Below are positions 44,966-55,457 of a stretch of 64,000 bases of DNA, piece by piece; the first letter of the stretch is position 1, and every line of letters starts with the position of its first letter. The DNA lies in NCBI RefSeq assembly GCF_009649785.1, contig NZ_WJOK01000005.1:186001-250000 (forward strand). The letters are read 5' to 3'. Under the pieces are notes generated by a model. The model was not told the DNA's origin, made no database searches, and saw only the letters and a list, made by a program, of their open reading frames with translations. The DNA is from Agrobacterium tumefaciens (GTDB taxonomy: Bacteria > Pseudomonadota > Alphaproteobacteria > Rhizobiales > Rhizobiaceae). A program made the translations under genes and the position numbers.

Positions 44966-45921
44966 GGTCCCTTGCGCTCGTTTTCTTTGCCTCGTCCCCA
45001 GCCCGTATTGGGAACGGAGCCTGATTTGCGCTGAGGTCTATCACCCGATGGCGCTGGCGTCGATCCTCGCGGGGAAAACTCCTGTGCCATAGCGTGAAGT
45101 GCCGCCACCCGGTTTTCCGTATTCGGATGCGTAGAAAACAGGTTGTCCATGCGCTCACCGGACAGGGGATTGATGATGAACATATGCGCCGTCGCCGGGT
45201 TACGCTCCGCATCCTCATTATGAATGCTCTGCGCCATGCCCGAAATTTTCTGCAGTGCGGAAGCAAGCCAGAGCGGATTGCCGCAAATTTCCGCTCCCCG
45301 CCGGTCGGCAGAATATTCCCGGGTACGGCTGATCGCCATCTGCACCAGCATCGCGGCAAGCGGCGCCACGATCATCGCAACCAGTACGCCGATAAAGCCC
45401 AGCGGATTATTGTTGTTTTCACGATTGCCACCAAAGAAAAATGCGAAGTTGCCGAGCATGGAGATGGCGCCTGCCAGCGTCGCGGTCACAGTCATCGTCA
45501 GCGTATCGCGGTTCTGCACATGGGCCAGCTCATGCGCCATGACACCAGCCACTTCTTCAGGGGTGAGGCGCTCCAGCAGGCCCGTCGAGGCGGCGACAGC
45601 GGCATTCTGCGGGTTTCTTCCCGTCGCGAAGGCGTTCGGCTGCGGGCTATCATAAATATAAACCTTGGGCATCGGAAGATCGGCATTATGCGAGAGATCG
45701 CGGATCATGTGGAAAAATTCAGGCGCATTCGCCTCATCGATCTCGCGTGCACGATAGGCCGACAAGACCATCTTGTCCGAATTCCAGTAGGAGAAAAGAT
45801 TCATACCAGCGGCAATAAGCAAGGCAATCATCATGCCGCCCTTACCGCCGATCAGAAAACCGACACCCATGAACAATGCCGTCATGAAGGCCAGAAGCAT
45901 TGCCGTGCGCATCATGTTCAT
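44956..45921 (-). CDS. htpX: membrane zinc protease HtpX
   Basis: Inner-membrane M48 metalloprotease that degrades misfolded membrane proteins under stress. The 321 residues have two N-terminal hydrophobic helices (about 7-24 and 28-45), the zinc motif HELAH at 130-134, a second hydrophobic pair (about 142-162 and 175-198), and the third ligand region [11 protein letters not shown]. The C-terminus is a long polar tail ([17 protein letters not shown]). GGAG lies ten bases before the ATG. No heat-shock promoter could be recognised with confidence in the 119-bp divergent gap. Confidence 0.96.
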   Translation of the reverse strand: MNMMRTAMLLAFMTALFMGVGFLIGGKGGMMIALLIAAGMNLFSYWNSDKMVLSAYRAREIDEANAPEFFHMIRDLSHNADLPMPKVYIYDSPQPNAFATGRNPQNAAVAASTGLLERLTPEEVAGVMAHELAHVQNRDTLTMTVTATLAGAISMLGNFAFFFGGNRENNNNPLGFIGVLVAMIVAPLAAMLVQMAISRTREYSADRRGAEICGNPLWLASALQKISGMAQSIHNEDAERNPATAHMFIINPLSGERMDNLFSTHPNTENRVAALHAMAQEFSPRGSTPAPSGDRPQRKSGSVPNTGWGRGKENERKGPWS

Positions 45922-46040
45922 ATGTCAAATTCTCCTTGTTACCACTCAGGAAATATTCCGGGGTTTATAAAGCCCATCTGTTTATATAATCTGGTGAACG
46001 GCAAACATATTTCAATATCCCGTCATAGGGAGGATTACTC

Positions 46041-46241
46041 ATGCAGGATGCGGATAATGACAACGGCGCAGAAATGCTCAAGCGGCTTTCGCCGGCGGCG
46101 GAACGTGCGTTAAAGGAAGCGGAAGAACGGCGCAAACAACAGGCGGATCTTCAATTGCCGCAGGAAACCGGCGGTCGCGGCGGCGCGGAACCTGTTCGTT
46201 TCGGTGACTACGAAATAAACGGCCGCGCTATCGACTTTTGA
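46041..46241 (+). CDS. DUF1674 protein (SdhAF4-like succinate dehydrogenase assembly factor)
   Basis: A 66-residue polar protein. The N-terminal half is a charged helix (RALKEAEERRKQQADL), and the C-terminus EPVRFGDYEINGRAIDF is the diagnostic DUF1674 motif, E-P-x-R-[FY]-G-D-[WY]-E-x-x-G-R-x-x-D-F. The eukaryotic relatives help assemble the flavinylated subunit of succinate dehydrogenase; the bacterial role is inferred from that. AGGGAGG lies upstream of the ATG and TATAAT at 45985-45990 may be its -10. A terminator follows at 46255-46281. Confidence 0.88.
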   Translation: MQDADNDNGAEMLKRLSPAAERALKEAEERRKQQADLQLPQETGGRGGAEPVRFGDYEINGRAIDF

Positions 46242-46254
46242 GCACCACGGCATA

Positions 46255-46281
46255 AAAATACCCGCTAAACGCGGGTATTTT
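46255..46281. terminator. bidirectional terminator between DUF1674 gene and parB
   Basis: AAAATACCCGC (46255-46265) pairs with GCGGGTATTTT (46271-46281), loop TAAAC. The A and T flanks let it serve both convergent transcripts. Confidence 0.88.
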
Positions 46282-46303
46282 ATCAATTAAAACAGATACT
46301 TGC

Positions 46304-47185
46304 TTATTTTTGCTCCAGAAGCCGGCACACGGCTTCCAGCTGCTCTAGCGTGCGGTATCCGATGCGGATTTGTCCCGATCCGCCTTTGTGGCTAATCTTC
46401 ACGTCCAGACCGAGAGCATCCGAGAGGCTGCGTTCAAGCGCGACCGTATCGGAATCCTTCTCAGCCGAAGGCCGCTTCTCCAAGACGTCACCCTGCGACT
46501 TGATGTCGTTTTGCGCCAGGCGCTCGGCATCACGCACCGAAAGCCCCTTGGAAACGATAGTCCGAGCCAGACCTGACGGATCGGAAGTGGAAACAAGCGC
46601 GCGCGCATGGCCAGCGGAAAGCGAACCATCCGCCAACATGTCCCGAACCGGATCGGGAAGTTTTAAAAGACGAAGGCTGTTTGCAACATGGCTTCGGCTC
46701 TTGCCGATGATTTCACCGAGGTCGTTCTGGGTGTAGCCATGTTCGGCGATCAACTGCTCATAGCCCATCGCTTCTTCAAGCGGATTCAGATCGGAACGCT
46801 GGACGTTTTCGACGATAGCCAGCTCCAGAGCCGTGCGGTCGTCTACATCCCGAACGATGACAGGAACGTCCGTAAAACCGGCCAGCTGTGCCGCGCGCCA
46901 GCGCCGTTCACCAGCGATTATCTCGTAACGGTTGACGCCAATCGTTCGCACGACCACAGGCTGAACAATCCCGTGCTGACGAATGGATGAGGCAAGATCC
47001 TGCAACTCATTTTCGTCAAAGTGTCGACGTGGGTTTCTCTGGCTGCGAGCGATGAACTCGATCGGGATGGCGCGATCCGCACTAACGGCGCGCTGCGGTT
47101 CACCCACCGGCACAGGCTGATCCATTTCGCCGATCAACGCCGCAAGACCGCGTCCGAGTCGACGCTTGGAAAGATCATCACTCAT
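46304..47185 (-). CDS. parB: chromosome partitioning protein ParB
   Basis: CTP-dependent DNA clamp that loads at parS and spreads along origin-proximal DNA. The 293 residues have the CTPase motif GERRWR at 92-97 and ENVQR at 126-130. A helix-turn-helix lies near 152-175 (YTQNDLGEIIGKSRSHVANS, in part), and the C-terminal dimer domain ends RTLEQLEAVCRLLEQK. The N-terminal RRLGRGLAALIGE is the ParA-interacting segment. Cognate parS-like sites are visible nearby. It follows parA by 31 bp. Confidence 0.97.
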   Translation of the reverse strand: MSDDLSKRRLGRGLAALIGEMDQPVPVGEPQRAVSADRAIPIEFIARSQRNPRRHFDENELQDLASSIRQHGIVQPVVVRTIGVNRYEIIAGERRWRAAQLAGFTDVPVIVRDVDDRTALELAIVENVQRSDLNPLEEAMGYEQLIAEHGYTQNDLGEIIGKSRSHVANSLRLLKLPDPVRDMLADGSLSAGHARALVSTSDPSGLARTIVSKGLSVRDAERLAQNDIKSQGDVLEKRPSAEKDSDTVALERSLSDALGLDVKISHKGGSGQIRIGYRTLEQLEAVCRLLEQK

Positions 47186-47216
47186 AAGATATTACTCCAT
47201 ATAGTCCGGCAAAACG

Positions 47217-48011
47217 TCAGGCCGCCTTGCGCAGACGCTCTCTCTGGATCACTTCGGACGCCAATTGCAAATAAGCCTGGCTGCCAGCGCATTTCAGATC
47301 ATAAAGAATTGCCGGTTTACCATAAGACGGCGCTTCGGAAACCCGAACATTGCGCGGAATGAGAGTGTGGTAAACCTTTTCTCCCAGATGCATCCGCACA
47401 TCGGAAACCACCTGCTGCGCAAGATTGTTGCGCGCATCGAACATCGTGAGAACGATACCCTGAATATCAAGCTGCGGGTTTACCGAACCACGTATCTGGC
47501 TGACCGTATCCAACAACTGGCTGAGACCTTCCAGCGCAAAGAACTCGCACTGCAACGGTACCAGCACAGAATGAGCAGCGGTCATGGCATTCATCGTCAA
47601 AAGATTAAAAGAGGGCGGGCAATCTACCAAAATATAGGAATAGTCTCTGGCTTCCTGCGTCTCCATGGCGGTACGCAACAGAAAGACGCGGTTGGCAACA
47701 TTCGCAACCTGCATCTCAAAGCCCAGAAGATCCATCGTTGACGGGACGATATCGAGGTTCGGAACTGCTGTCGGAACCGCAACTTCGGCAACGGTATGAT
47801 CACCCACCAGAAGATCATAGGAAGAAAGCTTGCGCTCTTTGCGGTCGATTCCCAATCCTGTGCTGGCATTACCCTGCGGATCGAGATCAATGATCAGCAC
47901 ACGCTCTCCAATAGCCGCCAACGCGGTAGCCAGATTGATGGCCGTCGTTGTTTTGCCAACGCCACCCTTCTGGTTTGCGACTGCGATAATCCGGTTTTTT
48001 TCAGAAGTCAT
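47217..48011 (-). CDS. parA: chromosome partitioning ATPase ParA
   Basis: Walker-type ATPase that drives segregation of ParB-bound origins. The ATG at 48011 (AGGTG upstream) gives 264 residues starting MTSEKNRIIAVANQKGGVGK, with the deviant Walker A KGGVGKTT at 15-22. DLDPQGNAST and YILVDCPPSFNLLT follow. A longer reading would add 26 residues of rsmG-overlapping sequence and is unlikely. Chromosomal type, not plasmid RepA. Part of mnmE-mnmG-rsmG-parA-parB. Confidence 0.97.
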   Translation of the reverse strand: MTSEKNRIIAVANQKGGVGKTTTAINLATALAAIGERVLIIDLDPQGNASTGLGIDRKERKLSSYDLLVGDHTVAEVAVPTAVPNLDIVPSTMDLLGFEMQVANVANRVFLLRTAMETQEARDYSYILVDCPPSFNLLTMNAMTAAHSVLVPLQCEFFALEGLSQLLDTVSQIRGSVNPQLDIQGIVLTMFDARNNLAQQVVSDVRMHLGEKVYHTLIPRNVRVSEAPSYGKPAILYDLKCAGSQAYLQLASEVIQRERLRKAA

Positions 48012-48030
48012 ACCGCACCTGACCAGCTCG

Positions 48031-48648
48031 TCAGTGCCTCTTAGTGAGGTTACTGATTTCAAGAACAACAGAATCTGCCTCAATGGCACTCTGGTGTTTT
48101 ATCAGATCAAACTGCCAGCGGCCATGCGCTTTCTGCAGTTCGGATTCATAATCCCTGCCTTTATTGAAATATGCCCTGAGATTTGGATTATTTTGCGCCC
48201 ACGGGTGAATATATTCGAAAAGTAAATTCATCTCGGCGAGGGCTCTTGCCGAAACCGCATCGCTATTTTCAACGATTTCAGGCGCTTTTTCAATTCTGAC
48301 TGGATGAACCGCGCCTCTTGCGCCGGTTTCTTTCAGCGCAATTCGCAAAAACGCAGCCTTTTTATTGTTGCTCTCTACCAGATCGACCCAACCATCACCC
48401 AGTTCCGCGAGAAAAATCGCTGTAATGACGCCCGGAAAACCGCCGCCGCTTCCCAGATCAATCCACTTTTGCGGTTGAGGGGCGAGCTGAAATATCTGTG
48501 CGCTGTCCGCGACATGCCGACTCCAGAGCTCAGTGAGAGTCGAAGGCGCAACCAGATTTGTGGTTTTGTTCCACTTCTTGAAGAGCTCGACGAAATGCTC
48601 GAGCCTCTCCTGTGTTTCACGTGAAACACTCTGGCCGTTTATCTTCAT
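48031..48648 (-). CDS. rsmG: 16S rRNA m7G527 methyltransferase
   Basis: SAM-dependent N7 methylation of G527 in 16S rRNA (formerly GidB). The 205 residues contain [20 protein letters not shown] and the SAM site [12 protein letters not shown] at 62-73, then [13 protein letters not shown]. Codons for S-V-S-R-E-T-Q at residues 7-13 are spelled by the perfect parS at 48613-48628, so the start of this gene doubles as a segregation site. It is 11 bp after mnmG and 19 bp before parA. Confidence 0.97.
   Translation of the reverse strand: MKINGQSVSRETQERLEHFVELFKKWNKTTNLVAPSTLTELWSRHVADSAQIFQLAPQPQKWIDLGSGGGFPGVITAIFLAELGDGWVDLVESNNKKAAFLRIALKETGARGAVHPVRIEKAPEIVENSDAVSARALAEMNLLFEYIHPWAQNNPNLRAYFNKGRDYESELQKAHGRWQFDLIKHQSAIEADSVVLEISNLTKRH
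48613..48628. promoter_or_regulatory. parS, perfect palindrome
   Basis: TGTTTCACGTGAAACA, identical to the bacterial parS consensus and a perfect 16-bp palindrome, flanked by G/C that extend it by one pair. It lies inside the 5' end of rsmG, 0.6 kb from parA and 6.5 kb from the predicted oriC. Confidence 0.95.
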
Positions 48649-48659
48649 GGTCCGACTCG

Positions 48660-50543
48660 CTATTGGTGCATGCGCAATTTTTCACTTCCTGATGCGGAGC
48701 CTTTCCGCAGAAGTGCGAGAAGCAGCGATATCGCAGCAGGTGTCATACCGTCAACACGCGCAGCCTGGGCAATGTTCTCTGGACGTGCCTTTTCCAGCTT
48801 TTGTTTCAGTTCGTTGGAGAGTCCGGATAAAGACTGAAAATCGAAATCATTGGGAATTTTTCTGTCTTCGTCTCGCTTGATATCGACGATATCCGCGTTT
48901 TGACGCTGCATATAGACAGCGTAACTCGCTTCGATTTCCAAAACCTCAGCGACCTTGGTATTAAGCGCCCGTAGCTCCGGCCAATGAGTGGTAAGAGTTT
49001 CCATCGTGATATCGGGGTAGGCGAGCATTTCATAAACCGAACGACGTTGACCGTCCTGGTTGAGTTTCAATCCCTGTTTAGCAGCCTGGGAGGGACTGAT
49101 GGAAATGCTCTTCATCAGCTCGCGACCCCGATCCAGATCTGAGATAAAATCTGCGAAGCGTTTTTGGCGGTCATGCCCGATAATGCCAGCCATCTGACCA
49201 ATAGGTGTAAGTCGCAGATCAGCGTTGTCAACGCGAAGTGAAAGCCGATATTCGGCTCGCGACGTAAACATGCGATAGGGTTCGCTGACACCTTTGGAGG
49301 TGAGATCGTCGATCATCACACCGATATAGGATTCGGTACGACTGAAATGGATAGGGTCAGCATTGCCTGCATATAGCGACGCATTCAACCCGGCAACCAG
49401 ACCCTGGGCGCCTGCTTCTTCATAACCCGTCGTGCCATTGATTTGCCCTGCCAGGAACAATCCCGGAATTTTCCGGCATTCCAGAGAAGGCTTCAGCTCA
49501 CGCGGATCGACATAGTCATATTCAATCGCGTAGCCGGGCTGAATGATGTTGACTTGCTCAAGGCCGGGGATGGTGCGGATAAACTGCTCCTGAACTGAGG
49601 CAGGAAGCGACGTCGAAATTCCATTTGGATAAATTGTGTGGTCATCAAGGCCTTCTGGTTCCAGAAATATCTGATGACCGTCCCGTTCACCGAAGCGTGT
49701 AATCTTGTCTTCGATCGACGGACAATAGCGCGGACCAACACCCTCGATCTGTCCCGAATACATCGCTGACAGATGAATATTATCCTGAATGATCTTGTGT
49801 CCAGCCGGCGTCGTTCGGGTTACGCCGCATTCGATCTGTGGATTGACAATGCGATCCGTCATAAAGGAGAACGGAACAGGATCTTCATCGGCCGCTTGCC
49901 GATCCACAGCGTTCCAATCGATCGTGCGACCATCAAGCCGGGCAGGGGTGCCAGTCTTCAGCCGGCCCATGGCGAGGCCCAGACGGCCAAGCGTTTCGGA
50001 AAGGCCAAGAGACGGTTTTTCACCAACCCGGCCTGCGGGAATCTTTTCGGAGCCGATATGAATAAGGCCGCGTAGAAAAGTGCCGCTCGTCAACACAACA
50101 GCACCACAAGGAATCCGGCTACCGTTCGCCATTCTAACGGCAGATACCCGACCATTGGTCATGTCAATATCGAATGCATCGCCTTCAATAATGCTAAGGT
50201 TTTCAATCGCATTGATTTCCCGCTGCATCGCCTCGCGATAAAGCCGTCGATCAGCCTGCGTGCGCGGCCCGCGGACGGCGGGGCCTTTTTTGCGATTGAG
50301 CATACGGAATTGAATTCCCGCTGCATCAGCAACCCGGCCCATCAAACCGTCCAGCGCATCAATTTCGCGGACCAGGTGTCCTTTACCGAGACCACCGATT
50401 GCCGGGTTACAGGACATCACCCCGATCGTCTCTCGCTTATGGGTAACGAGAGCGGTTTTAGCGCCATGTCGTGCAGCGGCCGCCGCAGCTTCGCTGCCGG
50501 CATGTCCACCACCGATAACAATGACATCAAATGACTGGTGCAT
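48660..50543 (-). CDS. mnmG: tRNA uridine-34 5-carboxymethylaminomethyl modification enzyme MnmG (GidA)
   Basis: FAD enzyme that with MnmE installs the cmnm5 group on U34 of certain tRNAs. The 627-residue length is normal. The dinucleotide fold is [14 protein letters not shown] at 7-20, followed by [22 protein letters not shown], in part, with the catalytic-region cysteine, and the second motif GRFSPT-like region is replaced here by [14 protein letters not shown]. The C-terminal helical domain binds MnmE. AGGGA precedes the ATG. It is 62 bp after mnmE. Confidence 0.98.
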   Translation of the reverse strand: MHQSFDVIVIGGGHAGSEAAAAAARHGAKTALVTHKRETIGVMSCNPAIGGLGKGHLVREIDALDGLMGRVADAAGIQFRMLNRKKGPAVRGPRTQADRRLYREAMQREINAIENLSIIEGDAFDIDMTNGRVSAVRMANGSRIPCGAVVLTSGTFLRGLIHIGSEKIPAGRVGEKPSLGLSETLGRLGLAMGRLKTGTPARLDGRTIDWNAVDRQAADEDPVPFSFMTDRIVNPQIECGVTRTTPAGHKIIQDNIHLSAMYSGQIEGVGPRYCPSIEDKITRFGERDGHQIFLEPEGLDDHTIYPNGISTSLPASVQEQFIRTIPGLEQVNIIQPGYAIEYDYVDPRELKPSLECRKIPGLFLAGQINGTTGYEEAGAQGLVAGLNASLYAGNADPIHFSRTESYIGVMIDDLTSKGVSEPYRMFTSRAEYRLSLRVDNADLRLTPIGQMAGIIGHDRQKRFADFISDLDRGRELMKSISISPSQAAKQGLKLNQDGQRRSVYEMLAYPDITMETLTTHWPELRALNTKVAEVLEIEASYAVYMQRQNADIVDIKRDEDRKIPNDFDFQSLSGLSNELKQKLEKARPENIAQAARVDGMTPAAISLLLALLRKGSASGSEKLRMHQ

Positions 50544-50592
50544 ATCCCTGCGCCTTATCCCAAATCATCGGCTTTGCCGTATTGGCCACCAA

Positions 50593-50608
50593 TGTTTCAC
50601 GTGAATCA
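50593..50608. promoter_or_regulatory. parS-like ParB-binding site (1 mismatch)
   Basis: TGTTTCACGTGAATCA, one mismatch from consensus. It overlaps the mnmE stop codon and lies in the mnmE-mnmG gap, 2 kb from the perfect copy. Confidence 0.85.
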
Positions 50609-51937
50609 TTTTCCTATGCAGAATTCCGAGAAGATCACGCCCAGCAAATCTTCCACATCGACGCGGCCAGTAATGCGTCCAAGCGATGTTGCTGCGAGTC
50701 TCAAATATTCCGACCTTATCGTAAGGTCCATGGTCTCGGAATTGAGCGCATCACTAACATAGTTCAGCGTCTCTTCAAGTCGTTTTTTGTGCCGGGCGCG
50801 GGCAGGGACCAATGTCTGCGCAACACCAACCCTGCTTTCAATCTCTCGCTTTATCAATAGACGCAATTCGTCGAGACCGACGCCTTCCCTGGCGGAGATG
50901 GCGAGATCAAAAACAGCGTCAACTGTAGAAGAGGAAATTGCGGTTTTTGTCCGTAGATGCAAATGGCGAGCATTTTCCAGCGAAATGATCGATTGTTTCG
51001 GAGTCGAATCGTTATCTTGCAATATCAAAATAAGATCCGCGGTTTCCGCTGTCAGAACGGCCCGCCTTACGCCTTCCTTTTCGACCAAATCCTGCGTCTC
51101 CCGAATTCCGGCCGTATCGAATATGCGGACCAGGTAACCGTCGAGATTAATATCAACGCTCAGCACGTCTCTGGTCGTACCAGCAATGTCAGTGACAATA
51201 GCAACGTCACGGCCGCTCAGAGCATTAAGAAGCGTAGACTTGCCAGTGTTAGGCTCCCCTACCAGCGCCACCTTGAACCCGTCACGAATGATCTCGCTGC
51301 TTCCGCCGTTCTGGAGATGGCTGGTAATTTCACTATGAAGTTGCATCATCGCGTCCCACACCTGCGCGGCAACGGAATCCGGCACATCTTCCTCGTCGGC
51401 GAAATCCAGCTCCGCCTCGATCAGGGCGCGAGCACGCGTCAACCGGCCTGCCCAGCCATCGTAGAGCGCTGACAGCTTACCAGTGCTCTGCTCAACCGCT
51501 AGCCGCCGCTGCATCTCCGTTTCAGCCTGCAGCAGATCCGCCAGACCTTCGATCTCGAGAAGATCCATCTTGCCGTTTTCAAACGCACGGCGGGAGAACT
51601 CGCCGGCATCCGCAGGCCGAAATCCTTCAAGCAGTTCGAGCTCGGCAAAAATTGATGCGACAACCGCACGGCTGCCGTGGCTGTGGATTTCGATGCAGTT
51701 CTCACCCGTAAAGGAATTGGGTCCAGGGAAAACGACCATCAGCGCCTGATCGATGATCTCATTGTTTCGGTTTCGAATCGAACACAAAACCGCCTGCCGC
51801 GGTGCGGGAAGGTCACGACCGGTCAACGTCACAAAGGCTTGGAAGGCTGCGGGCCCACTGATCCTGATAATAGCGACGCCGGCCGGCAATGCTCCACTGG
51901 AGAGCGCATAAATGGTATCGGCGGAAGCTGGCATCAT
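50606..51937 (-). CDS. mnmE: tRNA modification GTPase MnmE (TrmE)
   Basis: GTPase partner of MnmG in tRNA U34 modification. The 443 residues have the N-terminal tetrahydrofolate-binding domain (TIYALSSGALPAGVAIIRISG, in part; HGSRAVV), the helical domain, and an inserted G domain with GEPNTGKST at 227-235 and DTAG at 274-277. The C-terminus ends CIGK, the catalytic cysteine motif CxGK. GAGGTG precedes the paired ATGs at 51937 and 51934. The stop overlaps a parS-like site. Confidence 0.97.
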   Translation of the reverse strand: MMPASADTIYALSSGALPAGVAIIRISGPAAFQAFVTLTGRDLPAPRQAVLCSIRNRNNEIIDQALMVVFPGPNSFTGENCIEIHSHGSRAVVASIFAELELLEGFRPADAGEFSRRAFENGKMDLLEIEGLADLLQAETEMQRRLAVEQSTGKLSALYDGWAGRLTRARALIEAELDFADEEDVPDSVAAQVWDAMMQLHSEITSHLQNGGSSEIIRDGFKVALVGEPNTGKSTLLNALSGRDVAIVTDIAGTTRDVLSVDINLDGYLVRIFDTAGIRETQDLVEKEGVRRAVLTAETADLILILQDNDSTPKQSIISLENARHLHLRTKTAISSSTVDAVFDLAISAREGVGLDELRLLIKREIESRVGVAQTLVPARARHKKRLEETLNYVSDALNSETMDLTIRSEYLRLAATSLGRITGRVDVEDLLGVIFSEFCIGK

Positions 51938-51957
51938 TCACCTCGGTTAAAACAGTC

Positions 51958-51987
51958 AAGCCGCATCCGAATGAACGGATGCGGCTT
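51958..51987 (-). terminator. hairpin terminator after rho
   Basis: AAGCCGCATCCG (51958-51969) pairs perfectly with CGGATGCGGCTT (51976-51987). On the minus strand GACTGTTTT follows, a weak tail, so read-through into mnmE is possible. Confidence 0.6.
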
Positions 51988-52022
51988 TAAAGCTTTGTCG
52001 ATGGAACCGGTAAAACTCCGGA

Positions 52023-53288
52023 TCAGGTATTCATCGATTCGAAGAAATCCGAATTTGTCTTGGTCTGCTTCAACTTGTCGATCAGGAACTCGATGGCATC
52101 CATCGTTCCCATCGGCGCGAGAATTCGACGAAGCACGAAAATCTTCTGGAGATCCTGACGCGGCACGAGCAGGTCTTCCTTACGTGTACCGGACTTGAGA
52201 ATATCGAGCGCCGGGAAGATACGCTTGTCAGCGACCTTACGGTCAAGCACGATTTCCGAGTTACCCGTACCCTTGAATTCTTCAAAGATGACTTCGTCCA
52301 TGCGGCTGCCGGTGTCGATCAGCGCGGTCGCGATAATCGTCAGCGAACCACCTTCTTCGATGTTACGTGCGGCACCGAAGAATCGCTTCGGCCGCTGCAG
52401 CGCGTTGGCATCCACACCACCGGTCAGAACCTTGCCGGAAGACGGAACGACCGTGTTATAAGCTCGGCCGAGGCGGGTGATGGAATCGAGCAGGATAACG
52501 ACGTCGCGGCCATGTTCGACAAGGCGCTTCGCCTTTTCGATGACCATTTCGGCCACCTGGACGTGGCGTACAGCTGGTTCGTCGAAGGTTGACGACACCA
52601 CCTCACCCTTGACCGAGCGCTGCATGTCTGTGACTTCTTCCGGACGTTCGTCGATCAGAAGAACGATCAGGTAACATTCCGGATGGTTAGCCGTGATGGA
52701 ATGCGCGATGTTCTGCAAGAGAACAGTTTTACCGGTACGCGGCGGGGCGACGATCAATCCACGTTGGCCCTTGCCAAGTGGCGCGACCAGATCGATCACA
52801 CGCGACGACAGATCCTTCGATGTCGGAAGCTCCAGCTCCATCTTGAACCGCTCATTCGGATAAAGCGGCGTCAGGTTATCGAAGTGAACCTTGTGACGGA
52901 TCTTTTCAGGATCGTCAAAATTGATCGTGTTGACTTTGAGAAGCGCGAAATAACGTTCGCCTTCCTTGGGTCCACGGATCGGCCCCTCGACAGTATCGCC
53001 GGTCTTCAGAGAGAAACGGCGAATTTGCGAGGGCGAAATGTAGATATCGTCCGGACCCGGCAGATAATTTGCATTTGCGGACCGTAGAAAACCGAAACCG
53101 TCCTGCAGGACTTCAACGACGCCTTCGCCGATAATTTCGATGTCCTGGCTCGCGAGAACCTTGAGGATTGCGAACATAAGCTCCTGCTTGCGCATGGTGC
53201 TCGCATTTTCAACTTCCAGGGATTCAGCAAAAGTTAGCAAGTCGGTAGGCGATTTGCTCTTAAGTTCCTGAAGCTTCATTTCAGCCAT
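52023..53288 (-). CDS. rho: transcription termination factor Rho
   Basis: Hexameric RNA helicase that ends transcription at rut sites. The 421 residues show the N-terminal RNA-binding OSB domain ([19 protein letters not shown], about 63-81), the P-loop APPRTGKT at 181-188, [13 protein letters not shown] (Walker B region), the Q-loop [11 protein letters not shown] and the R-loop FKGTGN. No Shine-Dalgarno-like sequence precedes the ATG at 53288 or the alternative at 53279. The 184-bp leader to hemJ should hold its promoter. Confidence 0.99.
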   Translation of the reverse strand: MAEMKLQELKSKSPTDLLTFAESLEVENASTMRKQELMFAILKVLASQDIEIIGEGVVEVLQDGFGFLRSANANYLPGPDDIYISPSQIRRFSLKTGDTVEGPIRGPKEGERYFALLKVNTINFDDPEKIRHKVHFDNLTPLYPNERFKMELELPTSKDLSSRVIDLVAPLGKGQRGLIVAPPRTGKTVLLQNIAHSITANHPECYLIVLLIDERPEEVTDMQRSVKGEVVSSTFDEPAVRHVQVAEMVIEKAKRLVEHGRDVVILLDSITRLGRAYNTVVPSSGKVLTGGVDANALQRPKRFFGAARNIEEGGSLTIIATALIDTGSRMDEVIFEEFKGTGNSEIVLDRKVADKRIFPALDILKSGTRKEDLLVPRQDLQKIFVLRRILAPMGTMDAIEFLIDKLKQTKTNSDFFESMNT

Positions 53289-53473
53289 GAAGGAAAGACC
53301 GTTTGATAATGTAATGTCGGGGGAGGGCGTGTTCGCGAATCAGATGCTGAGGGAGAAGCCGCAGATGACTGAATAATTCACATGCCACGAGATGAGTGGT
53401 CCGAAAATAGCGATTGAATAGGGCTACTGCAAGAGGAAAGCACGAATTCCGCGAAATTTATCGTTGCGACCTC

Positions 53474-54019
53474 TTAACCGAAGGGTTTCACAACCACAAG
53501 TATGACTATGAGGATCATCAGTACCGTCGGAACCTCGTTCATCAACCGCCAGTGACGGGCAGGCTTGATATTTTCATCCCGGGCGAACCGTTTGGCACTG
53601 CGGGTGAAATAGACGTGGGCGATGGTTAGAAGCACCACCAGTGCGATTTTCGCATGTAGCCAGCCGCCGGAAAAACCATAAACCGACCATGCGAGATAAA
53701 GCCCCAATATCCAGCTTATCATCATCGCCGGGTTCATGATGACCTTGATCAACCGCTGTTCCATCACCTTGAAGGTTTCGGATTGCTGCGAACCGGTGGG
53801 TGCATCGGTGTGGTAAATGAACAGGCGCGGCAGGTAAAAAATCGCCGCCATCCAGGAAATCACCGCGATGATATGAAGCGCCTTGATCCACAAATAGAGA
53901 TCGGCCGGATCGGCGTAAAACAACAGCGCGACAAAAGCGGCAAAGACACCGAGCGCCATACCTGCGCGAAGGGCAGCCCTGTTTCCTGAGCGGGCGGAGG
54001 TCTGGTTCTCGCCGCTCAT
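53474..54019 (-). CDS. hemJ: protoporphyrinogen IX oxidase HemJ
   Basis: Membrane-bound enzyme that oxidises protoporphyrinogen IX to protoporphyrin IX in organisms without HemG or HemY. The 181 residues have four to five hydrophobic helices. [20 protein letters not shown], in part, contains the conserved histidine; LPRLFIYH and the late [17 protein letters not shown] are family marks. Its ATG overlaps the hemE stop by 4 bp, so two haem steps are coupled here beside the origin. Confidence 0.92.
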   Translation of the reverse strand: MSGENQTSARSGNRAALRAGMALGVFAAFVALLFYADPADLYLWIKALHIIAVISWMAAIFYLPRLFIYHTDAPTGSQQSETFKVMEQRLIKVIMNPAMMISWILGLYLAWSVYGFSGGWLHAKIALVVLLTIAHVYFTRSAKRFARDENIKPARHWRLMNEVPTVLMILIVILVVVKPFG

Positions 54020-55050
54020 GCCCCGGCTCCGCCGGCACGCACCCGCTGCACCAGCCTTGCAACGTTTTCCGGATCGGCCTGCGGCGTGATGCCATGGCCG
54101 AGATTGAAGATCAGCGGGCCCTGTCCCAGAGCCTGCAGCACAGCGTCGATACCGTCCTCCAGAGCCTTGCCACCCGCCACCATCAGCATGGGGTCCAGAT
54201 TGCCCTGTACCGGGCCTTCCTTCTGCAAGTCCCTTGCGAAACCGAGTGGCACCGACCAGTCGAGCCCGATGGCGTCTGCGCCCGTTTTGCGGCGATAATC
54301 CTTCAAAAGATAACCGGCCCCCTTGGCAAAGGCGATGATCTTCGCGGAGGGGCGGCGAGCGCGCACCGAAGCGATGATACGGGCGACGGGTTTTACCGCA
54401 TATTCCTCGAATTCCTTCTCGCCAAGCACCCCGGCCCAGGAATCAAAAATCTGCACCGCATCGGCCCCGGCATCAATCTGCGCCACAAGGTAGTCGGCGG
54501 AAACCTCAGCCAGCAAGGCAAGAAGCTTTTCCATGGCTGCCGGCTCCCGATAACCGAACAACCGCGCCGGCGCCTGATCAGGCGTTCCGTGGCCGGCAAT
54601 CATGTAGGTTGCAACCGTCCAGGGCGCACCGCAAAAACCGAGAAGCGTCGTCTCATCAGGCAAGGTCTGGCGCAAACGTGAGACGGTTTCGAAAACGGGT
54701 GAAAGATGCGCAATCACGTTGCTCGCATCCAGCCTGTCGATACCATCCACATCGATCGGATCCATGGCCGGACCTTTTCCCTCGCTGAAGGAAACATTGC
54801 GATCAAGCCCATCCGGTATCACCAGAATATCGGAAAAGAGGATAGCTGCATCAAGACCGAACCGGCGAATGGGCTGAAGGGTCACTTCGGTTGCCAGTTC
54901 GGGATTATAACAGAGATCGAGGAAACTGCCGGCGTTCTTTCGCGTTTCCCTGTACTCCGGAAGGTAACGCCCTGCCTGCCGCATCAGCCATATGGGCGGA
55001 GGTGTGACCGTCTGCCCGTTCAACACCTTTAAAACCTTACGCTCGCTCAT
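54016..55050 (-). CDS. hemE: uroporphyrinogen decarboxylase
   Basis: Decarboxylates the four acetates of uroporphyrinogen III to coproporphyrinogen III. The ATG at 55050 gives 344 residues; a TTG at 55059 would add three. The signature [20 protein letters not shown], in part, opens the protein, with the active-site SDILVIPD segment, the [14 protein letters not shown] block and the late NLGHGI. In several alphaproteobacteria this gene borders the chromosomal origin, and here an AT-rich gap with DnaA-box-like sites lies immediately upstream. Confidence 0.98.
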   Translation of the reverse strand: MSERKVLKVLNGQTVTPPPIWLMRQAGRYLPEYRETRKNAGSFLDLCYNPELATEVTLQPIRRFGLDAAILFSDILVIPDGLDRNVSFSEGKGPAMDPIDVDGIDRLDASNVIAHLSPVFETVSRLRQTLPDETTLLGFCGAPWTVATYMIAGHGTPDQAPARLFGYREPAAMEKLLALLAEVSADYLVAQIDAGADAVQIFDSWAGVLGEKEFEEYAVKPVARIIASVRARRPSAKIIAFAKGAGYLLKDYRRKTGADAIGLDWSVPLGFARDLQKEGPVQGNLDPMLMVAGGKALEDGIDAVLQALGQGPLIFNLGHGITPQADPENVARLVQRVRAGGAGA

Positions 55051-55457
55051 GCCACCCAACTTCCAAAAAATAAAATCTAAGAGATTTAAAAGATTTTCTA
55101 TTTCTTAGAGTCGGTGAGTAGCAAGGATTAAAATCTTTCCAGTCGATATGCCGCAGTCGGGTGTAAGCGCCAAGACCTGAACACGACATTTCATCGCTTC
55201 ATCGCAATAAATGGGATAATAGATATTTATATAATATTTTCAGCTATTTAAGTTCTATCCTCTGAAGCCATTGCCTGTGGATCATCTGTGGACAGTTTTG
55301 AACAAGTTCAGAGTTTCCAGACAATTCACAGGCATGCCTGATAGCAAGGACGCCACTTGCGGATTGTGGAAAAAACCCACTTTATCCACGAGGCGGCTCG
55401 GCCCGCGGAACAATTCGGAAGTTTGTCCCGGTTTATCAACAGCGAGAGAAAAACAGC
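55051..55457. other. probable chromosomal replication origin (oriC)
   Basis: The 407-bp gap between divergent hemE and the DUF299 gene holds no gene. It has two AT-rich stretches (about 55060-55110 and 55200-55258) suited to unwinding. Five DnaA-box-like 9-mers follow: TGATCCACA and CTGTCCACA on the minus strand (55276-55284, 55287-55295), TTTTCCACA on the minus strand (55365-55373), TTATCCACG (55382-55390) and TTATCAACA (55433-55441); four of the five differ from TTATCCACA at one position. A GAGTC CcrM-type site is at 55108-55112. Known origins of Caulobacter and Sinorhizobium also lie next to hemE. No TTAA-N7-TTAA CtrA site was found. Confidence 0.85.

Noticed and set aside
55077-55108. CTAAGA...TCTTAG inverted repeat upstream of hemE as a terminator
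   Set aside because: Six-base AT-rich arms 20 bases apart with no T-run; more likely part of the AT-rich unwinding region.
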